21,596 nt of DNA, taken from positions 1 through 21,596 of the forward strand of contig CANRDR010000004.1 in assembly GCA_947629425.1 (NCBI GenBank), written 5' to 3'. Below are positions 16,698 through 21,596 of the stretch, in pieces. A model generated the notes under the pieces. The model was not told the origin of the DNA. It did not search any database and was given only the letters and a program-made list of their open reading frames with translations. Within the stretch, counting starts at the first letter, position 1. Every line of letters starts with the position of its first letter. Position numbers and translations under genes: made by a program. Source of the DNA: an uncultured Bacilli bacterium. GTDB lineage: Bacteria; Bacillota_I; Bacilli_A; RF39; UBA660.

Positions 16698-16726
16698 TTG
16701 ACAATAAAGTATTGTTTTGTTATAGT
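16698..16726 (+). promoter_or_regulatory. Strong sigma-A promoter for lipoprotein gene 1
   Basis: Perfect -35 TTGACA (16698-16703), 17-nt spacer, and -10 TATAGT (16721-16726) preceded by TG for an extended -10. Start is expected near 16733. A second possible -10 TATAAT at 16804-16809, with TTGTTT 18 nt upstream, could give a second start closer to the gene. Confidence 0.8.
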
Positions 16727-16737
16727 ACAATTGACTG

Positions 16738-16774
16738 TTTTATGTAGGGGGAAGTACGAAAAACTAACATAAAA
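16738..16774 (+). promoter_or_regulatory. Leader hairpin with the AAGTACGAA element shared by both lipoprotein genes
   Basis: TTTTATGT (16738-16745) pairs with ACATAAAA (16767-16774), extended inward by AG/CT past a bulged A. The loop 16748-16763 contains AAGTACGAA (16752-16760). The same nine bases occur in the leader of lipoprotein gene 2 at 20101-20109, at almost the same distance from the -10. The hairpin itself is not obviously kept there. The function is unknown; it could be an operator, protein-binding RNA site or small cis-regulatory element. Confidence 0.5.
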
Positions 16775-16846
16775 AATATTTGTTTATTTTGATTATTTTT
16801 TCCTATAATATGACATAAAATTTTAGTAAAGGAGAAGGAGTTTAGA

Positions 16847-17998
16847 ATGAAAAAGAAAGCAATTACAGTTATTGGTGTTTTGGTGGTAATCGTATGTATA
16901 ATACTATTATTAATTGGATGTACTAAAAAGAATTATACTATTACATTTGATAGTAATGGTGGTACAAGCGTTAACGATCAAAAGATTAACAAGGGTGAAA
17001 ATGCTTCAGAACCAACTGATCCAACTAGAGATGGTTATATTTTTGAAGGATGGTATTTAGATGAAGATTTTACTAAACCATTTGATTTTGATACAAAAAT
17101 CGACAAAAATACTAAACTATATGCTAAATGGACAAAAGTTGATGGAAGTACATGTACAAAAACTTGTGGTGAAGGATATGTACTTGATAAAGAAAATTGT
17201 AAATGTATAACTGAAGAAGAGGCTAAAACAACAACTACTACAACAAAAGCTGATGGAAATAAAACTACAAATAAACGTACATATAGAGTTACAAGTGTAA
17301 GTTTAAATAAATCATCTTTAAGATTAGTAGTTGGAGACAGTGAAACATTAAAATTAACTATTAATCCAAGTTATGCAACTAATAAAAATGCTACATGGAA
17401 ATCTAGTAATGAAAATGTTGTTACTGTAAAAGATGGTAAGATTGTTGCTGTGGGACCTGGTAAAGCTACTGTTACTGTTACAGTTGATGGAAAAACTGCT
17501 ACTGTAGAAGTTGAAGTAATTACTCAAGATCAAGCAAATATGGAACAAGCTTTAGCATCAATGAATCCTAAGACAATTGAAAAAGCTAATACAAGTATTA
17601 ATTATAGTTCTAATGGATGTTCAATAACTAATACAAATAATAATACACCATCAAAAAATACTGTATCTAGTGGTACTGTTACAAAAGTATATAGATCTAC
17701 ATCTAATACAACATTAACTTCAAATTATACAGTAACATGTGGTTCATTATCACAAACTAAAACAGTAAATCATACAATATTAGCATCACCATATACATAT
17801 ACTAATGAGTCTAATATAGTTCCGATATTAAAGGTAAATATATCAAGTGGATATAGTTTATATGATACAAACGGTGATAGATTCCCTTGTACAGATCCTA
17901 ATAAAGGCGCTCAAGTAGCAACATATAAAGCTGGAGCTATATATGATATGGTAATTAATGGCGATGCAAATACAACTTATGCTGTAAGACATAGTTAA
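16847..17998 (+). CDS. Surface lipoprotein with Flg_new and BIG2 domains
   Basis: A 383-residue lipoprotein. The signal peptide ends in lipobox LLIGC with lipidated C25. One Flg_new/InlB B-type repeat spans about 29-96 (YTITFDSNGG...GYIFEGWYLDEDF...LYAKW). A short Cys-rich segment with four Cys (C103, C107, C118, C120) and CGEGYVLD follows, then a Thr-rich linker. A BIG2 Ig-like domain spans about 147-225 (VSLNKSSLRLVVGDSETLKL...WKSSNENVVTV...GKATVTVTV). The C-terminal 150 residues are Thr/Asn-rich and unrecognised. The start has AAAGGAGAAGGAG upstream. These domains are typical of adhesion or surface-display proteins, though no ligand can be named. A secreted three-repeat protein follows after 38 nt with no terminator, so the two are likely co-expressed. 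Confidence 0.88.
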   Translation: MKKKAITVIGVLVVIVCIILLLIGCTKKNYTITFDSNGGTSVNDQKINKGENASEPTDPTRDGYIFEGWYLDEDFTKPFDFDTKIDKNTKLYAKWTKVDGSTCTKTCGEGYVLDKENCKCITEEEAKTTTTTTKADGNKTTNKRTYRVTSVSLNKSSLRLVVGDSETLKLTINPSYATNKNATWKSSNENVVTVKDGKIVAVGPGKATVTVTVDGKTATVEVEVITQDQANMEQALASMNPKTIEKANTSINYSSNGCSITNTNNNTPSKNTVSSGTVTKVYRSTSNTTLTSNYTVTCGSLSQTKTVNHTILASPYTYTNESNIVPILKVNISSGYSLYDTNGDRFPCTDPNKGAQVATYKAGAIYDMVINGDANTTYAVRHS

Positions 17999-18036
17999 AA
18001 TAAAATATAAATATAATAGAAGAAAGGAAAATAAAA

Positions 18037-19956
18037 ATGAAGAAAAATTTATTAGCAATATTACTTTTATCTAGTGCAATGTTTGTTGGACTAAATAATG
18101 TAAATGCTCAAGAATCTTTTGATTTAAATCAAAAGAGTTATGAATTAAAATCTGCTGATAAATGGGGAGTAAAAAATATACCATATTTTGGTAATTCACT
18201 AATAATAGGTGAAAGAATTTACACTTTAGATAGCTATTATGTATCAGTTGCTGAAGTAACAAGTTCAGTTGATGCATATAGAGATTCTCATTCTACAGGT
18301 GATACTCCATTATATTATTTATCAGGAGATGGAAATAATATTACTGCAATTTATGAAATTACAAGTTATGGATTTGACAAAGATGGTCAATTACAATTAG
18401 GTGAAAGAAAAGATGTTACTTCAGTATATAGTGATAGCAAAATGGGTAAAGTAACAGCAATTAATAATGTTCTTGTAGATACTACTGCTGAAGATATTAT
18501 TAAGAAAGATGAAGAAGAGGTAAATAAAAAATTAGAAGAGTTAATAACAGACTTATCAACTACAGGTATAGAAAACGTTAAATTTGAAAATCGAAAATTA
18601 ACTGTAACAGTTGGTGCTGATGCGTTAGATACAAAATTAACTAATGCAAGAGAAAAAGTAAAAGATACTATTTTAAAGTTCTTAGAAAAAGATGCTAGTA
18701 TTATAGGTGTAGATTCTATATCATATAATGGAACTACAATTAAATTATCTGCATTAGATGACAATGCAATTAATGAATTTGCAAAAAAATTATTAAAAGA
18801 TTTATCTGGCAAAGATGATGCTAAAGATTTAACTTATAATGATATTGCAAATAAGAGTACTACAATTCAAGTTACATATATAAAAGATCGTATAGATTTA
18901 GGTACTATTGACTACATAATATCATTTGAATATAATGTAGAAAAAATTGTAGAAAAAAATGAAACAGAATTACAAAAAGACGTAAAAGAATTGAATGAAG
19001 AACAAGTATTAAAAAGTGTATTTAGTAAAATTGACTATAGTAATGATACACTAACATTCGAGATTAAAAATGCTGAAACTTCTATAACAAGTTTAAATGA
19101 CACTAAAATTATAGATATGTTCTTAAAAAATTATAAACATGCAAAAACAATAAAAGTTGAAACTAACAATAAAACTGAGACATTTGAAGTTCCAACTGAT
19201 ACAGAATTAACATCAGATCAAGTTTATACTTGGATAATTAAAGTATTAGAAGATATGAGTGGAAAAACTATATTAACAGAACCAGTTTCAATGTTTGCAG
19301 CAATTGCCGCTAACGATAATACTATATTATTATCTGATTTAATTAATAAAGAAGCAACAGCAACTGTAACTTATGATGTAAATGGACAAACTGCTACACA
19401 AACTTATACATTAAAATTTACTCCAGATTATTCTAAAGTTGATGAACAAATTAAAACAGTTAAAGATTCTATGCAAGAAATTGTAAAAACAGCAAAAGAA
19501 AAGATAGGCAATAATAAAGGTATTAGTACTGTTGAATTAAATGATACTACTGTTACTTTTAAAATAAAAGATGGAAGTCAGTCTGCAACAAATTTTAGCA
19601 ATTTAGGTTTAACTCAAATAATAAGTGGTATGTTTGCTGGTGCAAAAAAAGTTAAATATACTATTAAAAATGTTATTAATGATTCAATAATAAAAACTAT
19701 AGAATCACAAGAAAAAACTTTTCATGACACAAATAAAGAAAAAGAGATTTCTGCTTTAGCTGAAGAATTAAAAACTAACTTAACAAGTGCTAATTATTAT
19801 GATGATAGGAATCATTTTGAATTAAGAAATTACACTAATTGTACTATTGATGTAACTGTTACTTATGAAGTTGAAGGTTTAGAAAAACCTCAAGATTATA
19901 AAATTAAATTTGAAAAAGATACAGAATATACAGATAATTCAGTAGTAAGTGAATAA
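18037..19956 (+). CDS. Secreted protein with about three long internal repeats
   Basis: A 639-residue protein I cannot assign to a family. A cleavable signal peptide (LLAILLLSSAMFVGLNNVNA, cut before Q25) shows export, and no lipobox, anchor or sortase motif follows. After an N-terminal region (25-150), three related blocks of about 140-160 residues lie at roughly 158-300, 311-463 and 468-627. Each starts with a charged helix (EEEVNKKLEEL, ETELQKDVKEL, DEQIKTVKDSM). Each continues with a strand such as LTVTVGAD, LTFEIKNAE or VTFKIKDGS and ends with a strand pair (TATVTYDVNG...YTLKF, DVTVTYEVEG...YKIKF). There is a single Cys (C602). The SD is AAAGGA. It follows the lipoprotein by 38 nt and is closed by a terminator, suggesting a two-gene surface module. 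Confidence 0.8.
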   Translation: MKKNLLAILLLSSAMFVGLNNVNAQESFDLNQKSYELKSADKWGVKNIPYFGNSLIIGERIYTLDSYYVSVAEVTSSVDAYRDSHSTGDTPLYYLSGDGNNITAIYEITSYGFDKDGQLQLGERKDVTSVYSDSKMGKVTAINNVLVDTTAEDIIKKDEEEVNKKLEELITDLSTTGIENVKFENRKLTVTVGADALDTKLTNAREKVKDTILKFLEKDASIIGVDSISYNGTTIKLSALDDNAINEFAKKLLKDLSGKDDAKDLTYNDIANKSTTIQVTYIKDRIDLGTIDYIISFEYNVEKIVEKNETELQKDVKELNEEQVLKSVFSKIDYSNDTLTFEIKNAETSITSLNDTKIIDMFLKNYKHAKTIKVETNNKTETFEVPTDTELTSDQVYTWIIKVLEDMSGKTILTEPVSMFAAIAANDNTILLSDLINKEATATVTYDVNGQTATQTYTLKFTPDYSKVDEQIKTVKDSMQEIVKTAKEKIGNNKGISTVELNDTTVTFKIKDGSQSATNFSNLGLTQIISGMFAGAKKVKYTIKNVINDSIIKTIESQEKTFHDTNKEKEISALAEELKTNLTSANYYDDRNHFELRNYTNCTIDVTVTYEVEGLEKPQDYKIKFEKDTEYTDNSVVSE

Positions 19957-19962
19957 TAAAGT

Positions 19963-20001
19963 AAGGGCTATAATAAATTAAAAGTTATAGTCTTTTTATT
20001 T
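19963..20001 (+). terminator. Intrinsic terminator of the lipoprotein/secreted-protein operon
   Basis: AAGGGCTATAA (19963-19973) pairs with TTATAGTCTTT (19985-19995), 11 bp including two G-U pairs, followed by a T-rich run from 19993. It lies just after the stop codon. Confidence 0.8.
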
Positions 20002-20047
20002 GTTTTTATAAATACTTTTTAACAAAAATTGACAAAGTAGAAATCTA

Positions 20048-20109
20048 TTGACAATGGCTAAATAAAATGATATATTATAATCGATTATTTTTACAGGTAT
20101 AAGTACGAA
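20048..20109 (+). promoter_or_regulatory. Sigma-A promoter and shared leader element for lipoprotein gene 2
   Basis: TTGACA (20048-20053), 17-nt spacer and TATATT (20071-20076) preceded by TGA form an extended promoter. A second TTGACAA lies 19 nt upstream (20029-20035). AAGTACGAA at 20101-20109 repeats the element of lipoprotein gene 1, 24 nt after the -10 against 25 nt there. The leader continues to the SD GGGGGAAGT before ATG 20184. The rest of the 227-nt interval (19957-20183) holds the preceding terminator and nothing else I can name. Confidence 0.65.
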
Positions 20110-20183
20110 TTTTAGTTTACAATTTAAATAACTTATATATAATATAGTGTTAAGTAATCTAATTTATTATTGGGGGAAGTAAT

Positions 20184-21596
20184 ATGAAGAATAAAAAAGG
20201 AAAAAACTTTATTTCAATAGGTATAATTATAGTATTAATAGGTATATTAATGCTTGTTTCTGCATGTCAAAAAACATATACAGTTACATTAGATACTGGT
20301 AAAACTATTGAAATTAAAAGTGGAGATAAATTAAAGATAGAAAATCCTACGAAAGAAGGTTATACTTTTGAGGGTTGGTATTTAGATGGAGAAGCTTTTG
20401 ATTTTAATACTAAAATAACTAAAGATATTAAATTAAAAGCTAAATGGGAAATAAATCAATATACTGTTAAATTTAGTGCAGGAACTAGTATTATAAATGA
20501 AAGTGTTGATTATAATGAAAAAGTTAAAATGCCTGAGACACCAGTTAAAGACGGATATGAATTTGAAGGATGGTATTTGAATGATAACCCTTTTGATTTT
20601 AATACTAAAATAAAAGATGATATTGAACTAACAGCAAAATGGAAATTTGTTGAACCTGCTATTAAACCAATTAATTATACTAATTATACTGTAGAATATT
20701 ATAAGATGGATTTAGATGGTAATTTTACAGAAATACCATATGAAATAGAATATTTAACTGCTGAAGAAAATGGCAAAGTTTCACCATTGCCTAAAAACTA
20801 TGCAGGATTTACTACTCCAGCTGTAAAACAAGATATTGCAAAAAAAGATGGTAGTACAGTAATACAATACTTTTATATAAGAAATAAATATAATTTAACA
20901 ATAGAAAAAGATAATGGTATTAAAGATTATAAAGGTGATGGTACATATTATTATGGAGAAAAAGTAGAACTTAATTATACATTAAATGATGGATACACAT
21001 TTAATGAATTTAGTGATATAGTTCAAGATAATATATATACAATGCCAGCTAGTAATACTACTTTAAAATTAATTACTACACCTAATATAGATACACCATA
21101 TATTATTAAACATTATAAAATGAATTTAAATGGTGAATATGAAGATACACCATCAGAAATTGAAACATTAAAGGGAACAACAGATACTAAAGTAACACCA
21201 AAAGTAAAAAATTATACTGGATTTACAAGTCCAGATGAAGTAGAAATAAATATAGATGGTGATGGTAATACTGTATTAGAATATAAATATAAAAGAAATA
21301 AATATGAATTAACTATTGATAAAGATTTTGGATATATTGATGCATCAGGTAGTGGAACTTATTATTATGAACAAGAAATTAATTTAAGTTATAAATTAAA
21401 ACCTGGTTATTCATTTATTAAATACAGTGAAAATGTAAAAGATAATACATATAAAATGCCAGCAAAAGATGTTACATTAAATATAATAAGTAAACCAAAT
21501 GATGATACAGTTTATACTGTTAAACATTATAAAATGAATTTAAATGGTGAATATGAAGATACACCATCAGAAATTGAAACATTAAAGGGAACAACA
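20184..21596 (+). CDS. Surface lipoprotein with Flg_new repeats and 138-residue repeats (3' partial)
   Basis: 471 codons are open to the right edge without a stop. The signal peptide ends in lipobox LVSAC (C28). Two Flg_new/InlB B-type repeats follow, at about 31-90 and 91-153, each with the GYxFEGWYL and FDFNTKI signatures and ending in AKW. From about 164 a longer unit of 138 residues begins (YTVEYYKMDLDGNF...NKYNLTIEKD...GTYYYGEKVELNY...YTMPA). A second unit is complete, and a third is cut by the window end. The HYKMNLNG/MucBP-like style fits an extended stalk of a surface adhesin. It has its own promoter with the shared leader element. The full length and C-terminus are unknown. Confidence 0.88.
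   Translation, partial: MKNKKGKNFISIGIIIVLIGILMLVSACQKTYTVTLDTGKTIEIKSGDKLKIENPTKEGYTFEGWYLDGEAFDFNTKITKDIKLKAKWEINQYTVKFSAGTSIINESVDYNEKVKMPETPVKDGYEFEGWYLNDNPFDFNTKIKDDIELTAKWKFVEPAIKPINYTNYTVEYYKMDLDGNFTEIPYEIEYLTAEENGKVSPLPKNYAGFTTPAVKQDIAKKDGSTVIQYFYIRNKYNLTIEKDNGIKDYKGDGTYYYGEKVELNYTLNDGYTFNEFSDIVQDNIYTMPASNTTLKLITTPNIDTPYIIKHYKMNLNGEYEDTPSEIETLKGTTDTKVTPKVKNYTGFTSPDEVEINIDGDGNTVLEYKYKRNKYELTIDKDFGYIDASGSGTYYYEQEINLSYKLKPGYSFIKYSENVKDNTYKMPAKDVTLNIISKPNDDTVYTVKHYKMNLNGEYEDTPSEIETLKGTT
21106..21596 (+). repeat. Exact 77-bp direct repeat, 414-bp period, within lipoprotein gene 2
   Basis: Positions 21106-21182 are identical to 21520-21596, with a period of 414 bp (138 codons). They encode the start of repeat units two and three (KHYKMNLNGEYEDTPSEIE). 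The identity may continue past the window edge. The first unit, about 20673-21086, is clearly diverged. Confidence 0.92.

Noticed and set aside
20076..20081. TATAAT as the -10 of lipoprotein gene 2
   Set aside because: The spacing to TTGACA would be 22 nt; TATATT at 20071-20076 gives the optimal 17 nt and has an extended TG.
1..21596. CRISPR array or TGA-as-Trp genetic code
   Set aside because: No regularly spaced repeats with unique spacers were seen; all genes are full length without needing TGA readthrough.

Overview
This is a very AT-rich stretch (only about a quarter G+C by eye) with Shine-Dalgarno-led genes and a standard Trp codon (TGG). Its gene content (ParE, UppP, pyrimidine-nucleoside phosphorylase, DUF2207, Flg_new/InlB-type repeat lipoproteins) points to a low-GC Bacillota, probably an uncultured host-associated member of the Bacilli or RF39/Mollicutes-like lineages. 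That placement is inference from composition and protein style. I see no tRNA, rRNA, CRISPR array or intact insertion sequence.

Left part (1-8941, all + strand). The window opens in the last codons of a small exported protein. Two complete paralogues follow, so this is a tandem array of at least three TasA/camelysin-like exported proteins. After a weak terminator come pyrimidine-nucleoside phosphorylase and a HerA-type ATPase with an Asn-rich disordered N-terminus, then a clear terminator. Next are parE (topoisomerase IV subunit B, with Asn at a position known for quinolone resistance in other species) and a DUF2207 membrane protein with a Gly-rich tail.

Middle (8942-11985). A convergent intergenic region holds two back-to-back terminators and scattered repeats that may be a decayed mobile-element end. 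One minus-strand gene encodes an 801-residue, highly charged, repeat-bearing protein with an Asn/Gln-rich prion-like C-terminus. Its divergent upstream region contains what looks like a complete small-RNA transcription unit: extended -10 promoter, closed stem, internal bubble, long apical hairpin and intrinsic terminator, resembling 6S RNA in outline.

Right part (11986-21596, + strand). An apparent three-gene operon encodes an ANL-superfamily adenylating enzyme, a 7-TM hybrid histidine kinase that has lost both phosphoacceptors (H-box His to Gln, receiver Asp to Glu), and the undecaprenyl-diphosphate phosphatase UppP. Then comes an envelope/secretome block: a lipoprotein with Flg_new and BIG2 domains, a secreted protein of about three long repeats, and a second Flg_new lipoprotein with 138-residue repeats that runs off the window. 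The two lipoprotein genes have near-identical promoter architecture (TTGACA-17-TATAxT) and share an AAGTACGAA element 24-25 nt downstream of the -10, suggesting co-regulation.

The most unusual items are the double-dead hybrid kinase in its ligase-kinase-uppP operon, the candidate small RNA, the shared lipoprotein leader, the prion-like protein and the tandem exported-protein array.
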